Shown here: positions 44,117 to 52,954 of the stretch, in pieces
How the letters are laid out: each line of letters opens with the position of its first letter
How positions within the stretch are numbered: the stretch's first letter is position 1
Program-made: the position numbers and the translations under genes
Notes under the pieces: model-generated
Seen by the model: the letters and a program-made list of their open reading frames with translations, nothing else
Databases searched by the model: none
What the model was told of the DNA's origin: nothing
Assembly (NCBI RefSeq): GCF_013283645.1
Contig: NZ_JABEKV010000002.1
Location: forward strand, 937,798-1,001,797
DNA length: 64,000 bases
Direction: 5' to 3'
Origin: Sinorhizobium psoraleae
Lineage (GTDB): Bacteria > Pseudomonadota > Alphaproteobacteria > Rhizobiales > Rhizobiaceae

Positions 44117-44932
44117 TTAGCCGAACCGACCCATAATGTAGTCCTGCGTGCGCTGGTCATCCGGATTGGTGAACATCTTGTCGGTGTCGTTCTCCTCGAC
44201 GAGATTGCCGAGGTGGAACATGGCGGTGCGTTGCGACACACGCGCGGCCTGCTGCATCGAATGGGTCACGATGACGATCGTGAAATTCGCACGCAGCTCG
44301 TGAATGAGCTCCTCGACTTTCGCGGTGGCGATCGGATCGAGCGCCGAGCAGGGCTCGTCCATCAGGATCACTTCGGGGCTGACCGCAACGGCACGCGCGA
44401 TGCAGAGGCGCTGCTGCTGGCCGCCGGAGAGGCCGGTGCCCGGCTCTTGCAGCCGATCTTTGACCTCATTGAAAAGGCCAGCCTTTTGCAGGCTCGTTTC
44501 GACGACCTCATCGAATTCCGCTTTCGTTCGGGCGAGACCATGAATACGAGGACCGTAGGCGACGTTCTCGTAGATCGATTTCGGGAACGGGTTCGGCTTC
44601 TGGAACACCATGCCGACACGGGCGCGCAGCTCCACGACGTCGATGCTCGGATCGTAAATATCGTCCTCGTCGAGCGTGATCTTGCCGGTCACCCGGCAAT
44701 TCTCGATCGTATCGTTCATGCGGTTCAAGGTGCGCAGGAACGTCGACTTGCCGCAGCCCGATGGACCGATCAGGGCTGTCACGGTGTTTTCACGGATGTT
44801 GAGATTGACGTCGAAGAGCGCGCGCTTCTCGCCGTAATAGACCGACACATCCTTGCCGATCATCTTGTAGGGCACCGTGTTCATTTTCAGGTCCAGAGCC
44901 TTTTCCACTGCAGCTTCCGACATCATGTTCAT
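44117..44932 (-). CDS. pstB: Phosphate ABC transporter ATP-binding protein PstB
   Basis: 271 aa from the ATG at 44932; ATGs at 44926 and 44923 are also possible. ABC ATPase motifs are Walker A 'GPSGCGKST', '[20 protein letters not shown]' (Q-loop and the PstB-specific [10 protein letters not shown]), signature '[14 protein letters not shown]' and Walker B '[13 protein letters not shown]'. It powers high-affinity phosphate uptake with PstA, PstC and PstS. It lies 13 bp after pstA. Confidence 0.97.
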   Translation of the reverse strand: MNMMSEAAVEKALDLKMNTVPYKMIGKDVSVYYGEKRALFDVNLNIRENTVTALIGPSGCGKSTFLRTLNRMNDTIENCRVTGKITLDEDDIYDPSIDVVELRARVGMVFQKPNPFPKSIYENVAYGPRIHGLARTKAEFDEVVETSLQKAGLFNEVKDRLQEPGTGLSGGQQQRLCIARAVAVSPEVILMDEPCSALDPIATAKVEELIHELRANFTIVIVTHSMQQAARVSQRTAMFHLGNLVEENDTDKMFTNPDDQRTQDYIMGRFG

Positions 44933-44945
44933 AGTCCTTACCCCA

Positions 44946-46268
44946 CTACCAGCGGCGCTCAAAGCGACGCCGCAAGAGAATTGCGCCCAGGTTCATGAAG
45001 ACCAGGAAGATCAAGAGAATGATGATCGCCCCGGACGTCCGCTCGACAAAGGCGCGCTCCGCCTCGTTCGCCCACATATAGATCTGCACGGGCAGGGCCG
45101 TGGACGGCTCCAGCGGCGATCCCGGAAAATCAACCACGAAGGCGACCATGCCGATCAACAAGAGCGGCGCGGTTTCGCCGAGGGCGTGCGCAAGGCCGAT
45201 GATCGTTCCGGTCAGGATGCCAGGCATGGCAAGCGGCAACACGTGATGGAAAATCGTTTGCATCTTCGATGCGCCGAGACCGAGCGCGGCGGAACGGATC
45301 GACGGTGGAACGGCCTTGAGAGCCGCCCGCGTGGCGATGATGATCGTCGGCAGCGTCATCAGCGTCAGCACGAAACCGCCTACGAGCGCGGCCGAACGCG
45401 GCATGCCGGCGAAATTTATAAACACGGCGAGGCCGAGAAGGCCGTAGACGATCGACGGTACGGCCGCGAGGTTGTTGATGTTGACTTCGATCAGGTCGGT
45501 AAGCCGGTTCTTTGGTGCGAACTCCTCGAGATAGATCGAGGCGGCCACGCCGATCGGCAGCGACAGAACCAGAACGATCAGCATCATGTAGAGAGAGCCG
45601 ATCAGGGCAACGCCAACGCCCGCCGCTTCCGGACGGCTCGATGCGCCGAATGTGAAGATACCCGTGTTGAAGCTCGTCTTGAGTATGCCCGCATCGGCGA
45701 GCTCGTTCATCCACGCAACCTGCCGGTCCTTGACCTTGCGGTTGGTTTCAGCGACCGACAGGTCGATCTGGCCCTTGAAAGCGGAATCGATGTTCGCTTC
45801 GGCAAGCAGCGTCACCGGCACCGTTTTGCCGATGATCGACGGATCCGCGACGACGATGTTGCGCAGCTGCGTGCGTGCGCTGGCGGAGATCATATCGGTC
45901 GCCTGCTTGACCAGAGGCCGCTTCGTCGCGTCGAGCCCGAGTTGCTTCACAAGCGCATCGCGAACGAGCAACGGATAGTTTGCCGTCATCAGCTGCTTGG
46001 CGTCGGTCGCGCGCTCGTTTTTAGGATCGATGACCTTTTCGGAAAACTCGATCGGCAGCGTGATCGTCGTCTGCAGGAATGCAGTGTAGCCCTTCGAAAC
46101 GACCGTCGAGACGAGGACCGCGAGGAAGAACAGACCGAGGACGATGGCGCTGATGCCATAGGCCCGGAAACGGCGCTCGGCAGCATAGCGGCGCTTGATA
46201 CCGATATCGCGGCGGGTTTCGGCAGGACGGGTCGAGACCCTTACCGTCGGCGAAGCAAGGTCGGTCAT
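44946..46268 (-). CDS. pstA: Phosphate ABC transporter permease PstA
   Basis: 440 aa, longer than the roughly 300-aa enterobacterial form because of an N-terminal DUF3333-type extension with one membrane helix ('[20 protein letters not shown]') and a periplasmic part. The permease core contains '[20 protein letters not shown]' (EAA-like contact loop region), '[17 protein letters not shown]' and '[17 protein letters not shown]'. Its start overlaps the pstC stop by 4 bp. Confidence 0.95.
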   Translation of the reverse strand: MTDLASPTVRVSTRPAETRRDIGIKRRYAAERRFRAYGISAIVLGLFFLAVLVSTVVSKGYTAFLQTTITLPIEFSEKVIDPKNERATDAKQLMTANYPLLVRDALVKQLGLDATKRPLVKQATDMISASARTQLRNIVVADPSIIGKTVPVTLLAEANIDSAFKGQIDLSVAETNRKVKDRQVAWMNELADAGILKTSFNTGIFTFGASSRPEAAGVGVALIGSLYMMLIVLVLSLPIGVAASIYLEEFAPKNRLTDLIEVNINNLAAVPSIVYGLLGLAVFINFAGMPRSAALVGGFVLTLMTLPTIIIATRAALKAVPPSIRSAALGLGASKMQTIFHHVLPLAMPGILTGTIIGLAHALGETAPLLLIGMVAFVVDFPGSPLEPSTALPVQIYMWANEAERAFVERTSGAIIILLIFLVFMNLGAILLRRRFERRW

Positions 46269-47749
46269 TCGTACTGTTCCCGATATTTGCGCACGATATA
46301 GAGCGCGTAGATGTTGAGGCAGAGCGTGATGACGAAGAGCGTGATGCCGAGCGCGAAGGCGACCAGCGTCTGGGGCGACGTGAATTCCAGGTCACCCGTC
46401 AGCTGGTGAACGATCTTCACCGTGACCGTCGTCATCGGCTCGAAAGGCGTCAGTTGCATGCGCGCCGCCACCCCCGCTGCAAGCACGACGATCATCGTCT
46501 CGCCAACCGCGCGTGATGCCGTCAGGAGCAGCGCACCGACAATGCCGGGCAGTGCGGCGGGCAGGATGACCTTCTTCACCGTCTCTGAACGCGTTGCCCC
46601 AAGTCCGAGCGAGCCGTCGCGCAATGCACGCGGAACCTGCGTGATGATGTCATCGGAGAGCGACGATACGAAGGGGATCAGCATGATGCCCATGACGATG
46701 CCAGCCGTCAGTACGCTCTGCGCCTGGATGAAGTTCTGGTAGTTGCCGGTGAGGAGGCCGTTCAGTTGCGTCGAGATATCGCGCAGGAACGGTCCGACCG
46801 TGACGAGCGCAAAGAAGCCGTAGACGATCGTCGGGATGCCGGCGAGCACTTCAAGGAGCGGCTTCGCCGTCGAACGCAGCCGCGGGCTTGCGTATTCTGC
46901 CATGTATATCGCCGCGAAGAGACCAATGGGCACTGCAAACAGCATGGCGACTAAGGCGATATAGAGCGTGCCTCCGAGAAGCGGCAGGAGGCCGAACTGG
47001 CCCGATGCGCCGCCGCTGCCGGCGGCCGCGAAACGGGGGTCCCACACCGTGCCGAAGAAGAACTCGGCGGGCGATACCATGCTGAAGAACCGGCCCGCCT
47101 CCGACAACATCGAAGCGACGATACCGATGGTGGTGAGAATGGCAATCGAGGACGCAACGATCAGCGAAGCGAGCATTACGCGCTCCACCCGATTGCGGGC
47201 GCGGAAGCGGGTGCTGATGTTGCGGATGGCATACACACCGCCAGCAACGGCAACGAACAGCACGACCGCGCTCATCAGCCAGCGACTGTAGGTCCGCATG
47301 GCGTTGAACTGCTGTGCTGCCCCAATCATGTACGGTTCGCCTTCTCCCGCCAGCGCTACGCCCTTGGCGGCAAGCGTTTCGCGCAGGTTGGCCGAACCAT
47401 TTTCAAGCGCGGCGAGTTCAGACGCGTCCAGGCGAACGAGGCCGCCGGCAACCGATTTCACCTGACCGAGTGCGAGCTGAACCGTTGCAGCGCCCTGGCT
47501 CTTTACCGCCTCGGGAAGAGCCGAACGGACACTGGAATCGATGTAAAGCGGCGATGCGATCAGCCAGGTGGCAAGCACAAGTGCCGCCGGCAGCATCGCC
47601 CAGATGGCGACGTAGCTGCCATGATAGCCGGGCAAGGAGTGCAGGTCCGCGAATTTACCGCCGGACTGCGCGAGCGAGCGCGCACGGCCGGCAAAATAGG
47701 CAATGAAACCAATCAAAACTATGATCAAAAGAAGGAGCGAAGTACTCAT
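46265..47749 (-). CDS. pstC: Phosphate ABC transporter permease PstC
   Basis: 494 aa from the ATG at 47749 (GGAG upstream). The long rhizobial form has an extra N-terminal membrane and periplasmic domain ('LLLLIIVLIGFIAYFAGRAR', 'SVRSALPEAVKSQGAATVQL') before the permease core ('VPIGLFAAIYMAEYASPRLR', 'LAGIPTIVYGFFALVTVGPF', 'ASRAVGETMIVVLAAGVAAR'). It is 98 bp after pstS, with a strong hairpin in that gap. Confidence 0.95.
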   Translation of the reverse strand: MSTSLLLLIIVLIGFIAYFAGRARSLAQSGGKFADLHSLPGYHGSYVAIWAMLPAALVLATWLIASPLYIDSSVRSALPEAVKSQGAATVQLALGQVKSVAGGLVRLDASELAALENGSANLRETLAAKGVALAGEGEPYMIGAAQQFNAMRTYSRWLMSAVVLFVAVAGGVYAIRNISTRFRARNRVERVMLASLIVASSIAILTTIGIVASMLSEAGRFFSMVSPAEFFFGTVWDPRFAAAGSGGASGQFGLLPLLGGTLYIALVAMLFAVPIGLFAAIYMAEYASPRLRSTAKPLLEVLAGIPTIVYGFFALVTVGPFLRDISTQLNGLLTGNYQNFIQAQSVLTAGIVMGIMLIPFVSSLSDDIITQVPRALRDGSLGLGATRSETVKKVILPAALPGIVGALLLTASRAVGETMIVVLAAGVAARMQLTPFEPMTTVTVKIVHQLTGDLEFTSPQTLVAFALGITLFVITLCLNIYALYIVRKYREQYE

Positions 47750-47806
47750 CAGCACGTCTCCCCGGCAAAGACCGCCATGGCCGCCGGCAAAATCAAATGA
47801 ACGCAT

Positions 47807-47837
47807 GCCCCGACGCGACACCAGGTCGCGCCGGGGC
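47807..47837. promoter_or_regulatory. Strong intra-operon hairpin between pstS and pstC
   Basis: Arms GCCCCG-a-CGCGAC and GTCGCG-c-CGGGGC, complementary except for one A-C mismatch, with a 5-nt loop. Lying between the binding-protein gene and the permease genes without a T run, it probably protects the 3' end of pstS mRNA and lowers downstream expression. Confidence 0.65.
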
Positions 47838-47847
47838 GTGTCTTTAA

Positions 47848-48882
47848 TTAGAGCATGTTGCCGGCTTCGAAAGCCTTGCGTATTTCTTCACGCTCGGCGT
47901 CCGGAGCAGAAACGAGGCCGTATTCGGCGAGCGGGCTGTCCGGGCCGATCATCTGGTCGTCGATGAAGAATTCGACGTATTCCTTGAGGCCGGGAACAAC
48001 GCCCATATGGGCCTTCTTGACGTAGAAGAACAGCGGACGGGAAACTGGGTATTCGCCCGAAGCGATCGTTTCCGTCGAGGGAACGACGCCGTTGACGGTC
48101 GCGACCTTCAGCTTGTCGGCGTTGTTCTCGTAGAACGAAAGGCCGAATACGCCGATGCCGCTCTTGTTGGAAGCGATACGGGCGAGCGTTTCGGTGTAGT
48201 CGCCGTCGATGTCGACAGCCATGCCGTCCTTGCGAACTGCAACGCACTTGGCGAGCTGTTCCTTGGCATCGCTGACGGCTGCCTTGATGACGTCCTGGGC
48301 GCCGGCTTCCTTGCAGCCTTCAGCGAGGATCTTCTCCTCGAAGACTTCGCGCGTGCCGTGCTTCTGGCCTGGGATGAAGGCAGCGATTTCGGCGTCCGGA
48401 AGCGAAGCGTCGACTTCCGACCACTTCTTGTACGGGTTGGCAACGAGCTTGCCGTCGACGACGACTTCAGCTGCGAGTGCCTTGTAGAGATGCTCCGGCT
48501 TCAGGGCGAGGTCGGCGTTGCCAGCATCGGTCGCGAAGACGATGCCGTCATAACCGATCTTGACTTCCTGGATCTCGGTCACGCCGGCAGCCTTGCAGGC
48601 TTCGATTTCGCTGTCCTTGATCTTGCGCGAGGAGTTGGCGACATCGATCGTGTCTTCGCCGACGCCCTTGCAGAATTCCTTGAGGCCGGCAGACGAGCCG
48701 CCGGACTCGACAACCGGCGTCTTGAAGTCGGGGAAGGTCTCACCGAAGGTTTCGGCGACGATCTTTGCGTAGGGAAGAACGGTCGACGAGCCAGCGACCT
48801 GAACCTGGTCGCGAGCCGCTGCGGTGCCCGCGAACGCGGCGGAGGCGACCAGCGCCGCTACAGTGAGTTTAAGAGCTTTCAT
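47848..48882 (-). CDS. pstS: Phosphate-binding periplasmic protein PstS
   Basis: 344 aa with a signal peptide 'MKALKLTVAALVASAAFAGT' ending AAA-R. The PstS/SphX-type binding motifs are 'VQVAGSSTVLPYAKIVAETF', 'VESGGSSAGLKEFCKGVG' and 'DTIDVANSSRKIKDSEIEAC', with 'KHGTREVFEEKI' providing further phosphate contacts. It delivers phosphate to PstCAB. A PHO box lies about 115 bp upstream, so it heads the inducible pst transcript after phoR. Confidence 0.96.
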   Translation of the reverse strand: MKALKLTVAALVASAAFAGTAAARDQVQVAGSSTVLPYAKIVAETFGETFPDFKTPVVESGGSSAGLKEFCKGVGEDTIDVANSSRKIKDSEIEACKAAGVTEIQEVKIGYDGIVFATDAGNADLALKPEHLYKALAAEVVVDGKLVANPYKKWSEVDASLPDAEIAAFIPGQKHGTREVFEEKILAEGCKEAGAQDVIKAAVSDAKEQLAKCVAVRKDGMAVDIDGDYTETLARIASNKSGIGVFGLSFYENNADKLKVATVNGVVPSTETIASGEYPVSRPLFFYVKKAHMGVVPGLKEYVEFFIDDQMIGPDSPLAEYGLVSAPDAEREEIRKAFEAGNML

Positions 48883-48986
48883 AGATGTTCTCCCGGAATG
48901 GGCTTGTGTTGGTGCGCTTCAGTTCCAGCGCTCTCTTCGCCGTATGATCGGCCGCCCCTAGTTAGCCGCCGATGGTCACACCTTTT

Positions 48987-49024
48987 ATGTCAATTCGGTG
49001 AAACATTTATGACAGTCTATGTCA
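48987..49024 (-). promoter_or_regulatory. PHO box upstream of pstS
   Basis: On the minus strand CTGTCATAAATGTTTCAC (49015-48998) matches the PhoB 11-bp direct repeat pattern (TGTCAT/TTTCAC 11 bp apart). Flanking TGACAT units on both sides extend it to about four half-sites at 10-11 bp spacing. Confidence 0.8.
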
Positions 49025-49076
49025 TTGAAGAAGCTTCGTAATTTCGACATCCGCGATGAACCGGCGACGTTTTGTG

Positions 49077-50354
49077 TCAGAAGCGGACCGTGAAGATCGT
49101 ACCCTTCCCGACCTCCGAATGAATTAGGAGACGGGCACGGTGGCGCGTGAGGATATGCTTGACGATGGCGAGCCCCAGGCCGGTGCCTTTTTTCGAGCGG
49201 CTCGCCTCCACGTTAACGCGATAAAAACGTTCGGTAATTCGCGGTACGTGCTCGGCCGGAATGCCTCGCCCGTAATCCTCGACGGTCACCTCGGCCTGCT
49301 TGCCCTCATCTCCGGTCAGCCGGACGTCCACCTTCTTGCCTTCCTGTCCGTACTTGCACGCGTTCTCGATCAGGTTCTCGAAGACCTCGATCAATTCGTC
49401 GCGATCTCCCGGGACAAAAACCGGCGCATCAGGAACATCGAGCGAGATCGTGACGTCAAGCTCGGTTGCGAGCGGCAGCAGGCTGTCGCGCACATGCCCG
49501 AGCAGCGGCGCCAGGTCGACCATGTCCTCGGGGGCAAGATGTGACTTCAGTTCGAGCCTGGAGAGCGACAGGAGGTCGTCGACGAGGCGGCTCATGCGGG
49601 TGACCTGCTCGTGCATGATGCCGAAGAATCTCTCCTGTGCCTTCAGGTCGTTGCGCGCCGGACCCTGCAGCGTTTCGATGAAGCCGCGCAGCGAGGCGAG
49701 TGGCGTGCGCAGTTCATGGCTGGCATTGGCGACGAAATCGGAGCGCATCCGGTCGATGCGGCGCACTTGCGAAATGTCGCGATAGGTCAGCAGGAAGATG
49801 CGCCGGCTCGAAGCATCGGCTTCAATCTCGGCGGGTGCGACCCTGACGACATAAACAGCATCCGACGGCAGCCTCTCGGTGTGTTCGATCTGATTGATCT
49901 TACCGGTGGCGATGGTCTCGCGAACCATATCGAGAATGCCGGGCGAACGGACGCGTGCGGAAAGGTCGCTATTCGGGGGAATCGTGCCGAACGCCTTTTC
50001 GGCAGCAATGTTCTGAAAGAGCACGGTTTCATCCGCCGCGACGACGAGCACGGGCATGTCGAGCGCGTTCAGCGCCGGGACCAGCGGGTCCCTTCCCTTT
50101 TCGGTCGCAACGGCGCTTACCGGAGCCGGCTGCACGGACGGCACGCTGCGATTGAGCAGCGCCGCGGCAAGCACGATCCAGAACGGCAATACGGCAAGGA
50201 TATGAATACCGGCGAGCGTAGCGAGAACGGCCAGCAAGACCGAAAGGCCGAGAACCCACCGTTCCGCCTTCAGCTTCGGCAGCAGGGTCCGCCAGAGCAC
50301 CCTTGCATTGTCCAACACAACATCCTCATGACTCAATTGCGCCCTCCTGATCAT
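49077..50354 (-). CDS. phoR: Phosphate regulon sensor kinase PhoR
   Basis: 425 aa. Two N-terminal membrane helices (residues 33-67), a PAS domain ('LNALDMPVLVVAADETVLFQ'), and a kinase core: His213 in 'FVANASHELRTPLASLRG', N box 'NLIENACKYG', 'VEDYGRGIPAEH' and 'KKGTGLGLAIVKHIL'. It phosphorylates PhoB when phosphate is scarce. It lies upstream of pstS in the same direction and divergent from ppk2. Confidence 0.95.
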   Translation of the reverse strand: MIRRAQLSHEDVVLDNARVLWRTLLPKLKAERWVLGLSVLLAVLATLAGIHILAVLPFWIVLAAALLNRSVPSVQPAPVSAVATEKGRDPLVPALNALDMPVLVVAADETVLFQNIAAEKAFGTIPPNSDLSARVRSPGILDMVRETIATGKINQIEHTERLPSDAVYVVRVAPAEIEADASSRRIFLLTYRDISQVRRIDRMRSDFVANASHELRTPLASLRGFIETLQGPARNDLKAQERFFGIMHEQVTRMSRLVDDLLSLSRLELKSHLAPEDMVDLAPLLGHVRDSLLPLATELDVTISLDVPDAPVFVPGDRDELIEVFENLIENACKYGQEGKKVDVRLTGDEGKQAEVTVEDYGRGIPAEHVPRITERFYRVNVEASRSKKGTGLGLAIVKHILTRHRARLLIHSEVGKGTIFTVRF

Positions 50355-50428
50355 GCACCGGGAAGGCAGAGAGATAGCGCTGCTTCATGACATGATTTTC
50401 ACGACATGCTTGAATCCGCAACGCAATT

Positions 50429-51376
50429 ATGGCCTCTTTCAAAGAAATCGAGCGTCAGCGGGAGGCAGAGCAGATGGCGGCAGAAACGGCGGCAGCCCAG
50501 TCCAGACCGGAGAGCCGGGCGGTCGAATTGCGGATCGGCGGCAAGTCCCGCATCTTCGATATCGACAATCCTGAACTGCCAAAATGGATCGACGACGAGG
50601 CCTTCTCTTCCGACGACTACCCCTACAAGAAGAAGCTCGACGAGGACGAGTACGAAGAAACGTTGACGAAACTTCAGATCGAACTCGTCAAGGTCCAGTT
50701 CTGGATGCAGGCTACCGGCAAGCGCGTGATGGCCGTTTTCGAAGGGCGCGACGCGGCCGGCAAGGGCGGCGCCATCCACGCGACAATGGCCTATATGAAC
50801 CCTCGTTCCGCTCGCATCGTCGCACTTACCAAGCCGACCGAGACCGAACGCGGCCAATGGTATTTCCAGCGTTACGTGGCGACTTTTCCGACCGCCGGCG
50901 AATTCGTACTCTTCGATCGCTCCTGGTACAACCGCGCCGGCGTGGAACCGGTCATGGGTTTCTGCACGCCCGAGCAGTACGAGCATTTTCTCAAACAGGC
51001 GCCCCGCTTCGAGAAGATGATCGCCGACGAGGGCATCCAGCTCTTCAAGTTCTGGCTCAATATCGGCCGGGAGATGCAATTGAAGCGTTTCCACGACCGC
51101 CGGCATGATCCGCTGAAGATCTGGAAGCTGTCGCCGATGGACATCGCGGCACTGAACAAGTGGGACGACTATACCGAAAAGCGCGACCGGATGCTCAAGG
51201 AGACGCACACGGACCATGCACCCTGGACTGTCATCCGCGGCAACGACAAGCGCCGAGCCCGGATCAACCTGATCCGCCACATACTCAAGAATCTGGATTA
51301 CGACGGCAAGGACAAGGCGGCTATCGGCGAGATCGACGACAAGATCGTCGGTTCCGGACCGGGGTTCCTGAAATGA
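50429..51376 (+). CDS. ppk2: Polyphosphate kinase 2
   Basis: 315 aa. PPK2 uses polyphosphate to phosphorylate nucleoside diphosphates. Motifs: Walker A '[20 protein letters not shown]' (G106 to K112), Walker B '[20 protein letters not shown]' and the lid '[20 protein letters not shown]'. The sequence is very close to the structurally known S. meliloti PPK2 as I recall it, differing at several positions and by a different N-terminal 30 residues. It is divergent from phoR, linking phosphate sensing with polyphosphate use. The 74-bp intergenic region shows no clear PHO box. Confidence 0.95.
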   Translation: MASFKEIERQREAEQMAAETAAAQSRPESRAVELRIGGKSRIFDIDNPELPKWIDDEAFSSDDYPYKKKLDEDEYEETLTKLQIELVKVQFWMQATGKRVMAVFEGRDAAGKGGAIHATMAYMNPRSARIVALTKPTETERGQWYFQRYVATFPTAGEFVLFDRSWYNRAGVEPVMGFCTPEQYEHFLKQAPRFEKMIADEGIQLFKFWLNIGREMQLKRFHDRRHDPLKIWKLSPMDIAALNKWDDYTEKRDRMLKETHTDHAPWTVIRGNDKRRARINLIRHILKNLDYDGKDKAAIGEIDDKIVGSGPGFLK

Positions 51377-51397
51377 TCCGCGAAGCGCCTGACCGCG

Positions 51398-52555
51398 TCA
51401 CTGGCCCGGCAGAACGCGGATCGCAAAAATATCCAGGCTGTTGCCCGCTCCGCTGACGTCGCTATTGAGCACGAGCCTGCCGGGGCCGCTTGGCGCGGGG
51501 CTCCGCTCGAACGAAACCTTGAAAAGCATGTCGAGGCGTTCGTCATGCACCGTGAACCGGTGGCGGCCACAAGCGCCGAGCGAAGAAAAGTCGCATTCGA
51601 CGGAAAATTCCGCCGTCTTGCCGGGCGCGGCCTGGACCGTGAGCGCCAGTGTCGATGATTTGCCCGGGAGCCGCTCGAGGATATCCGCGGGAATTTCGAA
51701 GACGAGATCTCCATCCTTGCCGGCGACCGCCGACGTCACGCGCACGCGCTCTCCGCCCTCGTCGTTCAAAGGCTCGACGGTGGCGCGCGCGCCAGGCTTG
51801 ATGGCGGCGGCGTTCGCCGCGGTGAAAACCTCGACCCAATCGCCGGAGAAGCCTTCCTGTGCGCCGAGGTTCTGAAGCCGTGCTGCGCCTTCGAAATCTT
51901 CCGATTCCACCGTGGCAGGCGGATTGGCGACATTGGTGTCGCGCTCGGCCGGAGATTTCAGCAGGTCGTTGGTCTGGATCCACCAGACAGCAGCGCCGGC
52001 TGCCGCCGCGAGCGTTGCCAGGACCATGGCGAAGGAAAGCAAGCGCCCGCGCCGGCGCTTGCGGGGGCGCTTGTCGGCAGCGCCCAAATCAGGTGCAGCG
52101 GGCGCCGTCTTGCCGCCTGGCGGCGGAGATGCGGGTGTAGCGACGGGCCGCCCCGAGGCGAGCGAGTCGTCGCGATCAGCGCGCAGGGCGCCGAGGTCGC
52201 TTTCGCCTTGCGCCGCACGTCCTTGTCCGCCGGGAGCCTGCTCGCGGCGGGCAGAAACGGAAAGGTCCGCAGCCGCCGTATTCGGCGCCGCCCGCTCGCC
52301 TGCTTCACCGAGGCTGACGACCGGTGGCGCAGCGGCACGCCGCAACGCAGCGCGTTCTTCGGTCTCGATCGCATGAATGACCGCTTCGAGCCGGTGGCGT
52401 TGTTTCGCAATCAAATCCGGGTCTTCGATCTGCTGCTTCTTCAGTCCGTTTTCCAGCGCCTGACGGGCCGACTGATAGATGCGTGCGCGGATTTCCGCAT
52501 TGGTCCGGTCGGAACGTTCCAGTGCATTCCTGATCGCAGTTTCGAGTCCGCTCAC
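51398..52555 (-). CDS. Single-pass membrane protein of unknown function
   Basis: 385 aa from the GTG at 52555, which has AAGGA seven bases upstream; further upstream the frame runs into repeat DNA. Residues 1-75 are helical ('SGLETAIRNALERSDRTNAE', 'QRHRLEAVIHAIETEERAAL'). A long proline/alanine-rich cytoplasmic linker follows, then a basic patch 'KRPRKRRRGRLLS', one membrane helix ('FAMVLATLAAAAGAAVWWI') and a C-terminal periplasmic beta-rich domain with two cysteines ('FSVECDFSSLGACGRHRF'). I recognise no family. It is convergent with ppk2. Confidence 0.75.
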   Translation of the reverse strand: MSGLETAIRNALERSDRTNAEIRARIYQSARQALENGLKKQQIEDPDLIAKQRHRLEAVIHAIETEERAALRRAAAPPVVSLGEAGERAAPNTAAADLSVSARREQAPGGQGRAAQGESDLGALRADRDDSLASGRPVATPASPPPGGKTAPAAPDLGAADKRPRKRRRGRLLSFAMVLATLAAAAGAAVWWIQTNDLLKSPAERDTNVANPPATVESEDFEGAARLQNLGAQEGFSGDWVEVFTAANAAAIKPGARATVEPLNDEGGERVRVTSAVAGKDGDLVFEIPADILERLPGKSSTLALTVQAAPGKTAEFSVECDFSSLGACGRHRFTVHDERLDMLFKVSFERSPAPSGPGRLVLNSDVSGAGNSLDIFAIRVLPGQ

Positions 52556-52581
52556 ATCAAATCCTTCTGCACAACGAAGCC

Positions 52582-52684
52582 CTGCCGCATGTTTCCCTAG
52601 ATCGTACCGATTTAAGGAAACATGCAGCAATTCAAAGCACCACAGCGACCTTTTGCGCGTCTAACGAGACACGCGACGCTGCAG
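52582..52684 (-). repeat. Intergenic palindromic mosaic repeat (ABC/BIME-like), full copy
   Basis: Reverse-orientation copy: CTGCCGCATGTTTCCC, palindrome around TAGATCGTACCGATTTA, GCAATTCAAAGCACCACAGCG, then GC-rich palindrome GCGCGTCT...AGACACGCG ending GCTGCAG. It lies just upstream of the unknown membrane protein gene. Confidence 0.75.
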
Positions 52685-52908
52685 CGGCGCGGCGTGGCCA
52701 AGCGGGTATTCCCATCCTTGGGAGGAGAGGATGGTTCCCTTCCCGATCCACGACATTGGTTTTATTAACGATTGGGTAACCGTTGCTTTCGGAATCTGCA
52801 AGTCCGCCCGTAAGACCACCAGGGACTTCCGCGTTGAAAATCGAACGAGGACCTGATCGACGGGTAAAATGCGTCTCTTTGCAAGTCCGTCGGTTTGCTG
52901 TTATCTGG

Positions 52909-52932
52909 TTTGACGTTTACGCAAACGTCAAA
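52909..52932. promoter_or_regulatory. 24-bp palindromic operator upstream of the nitronate monooxygenase gene
   Basis: Identical over all 24 bases to 21801-21824 (arms TTTGACGTTT and AAACGTCAAA around ACGC). It ends 22 bp before the start codon, a position where bound protein would block transcription. Confidence 0.75.
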
Positions 52933-52954
52933 CAATGAGGGATGGAGAAGCCTG

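Noticed and set aside
50355-50428. Possible PHO box between phoR and ppk2 (CATGACATGATTTTCACGACAT)
   Set aside because: The two half-sites are 14 bp apart rather than 11, so it does not fit the PhoB direct repeat.
52690-52760. tRNA-like fragment (GGCGTGGCCAAGCGGG)
   Set aside because: It resembles a D-arm of a tRNA-Leu/Ser, but no anticodon or T arm follows; at most a remnant.
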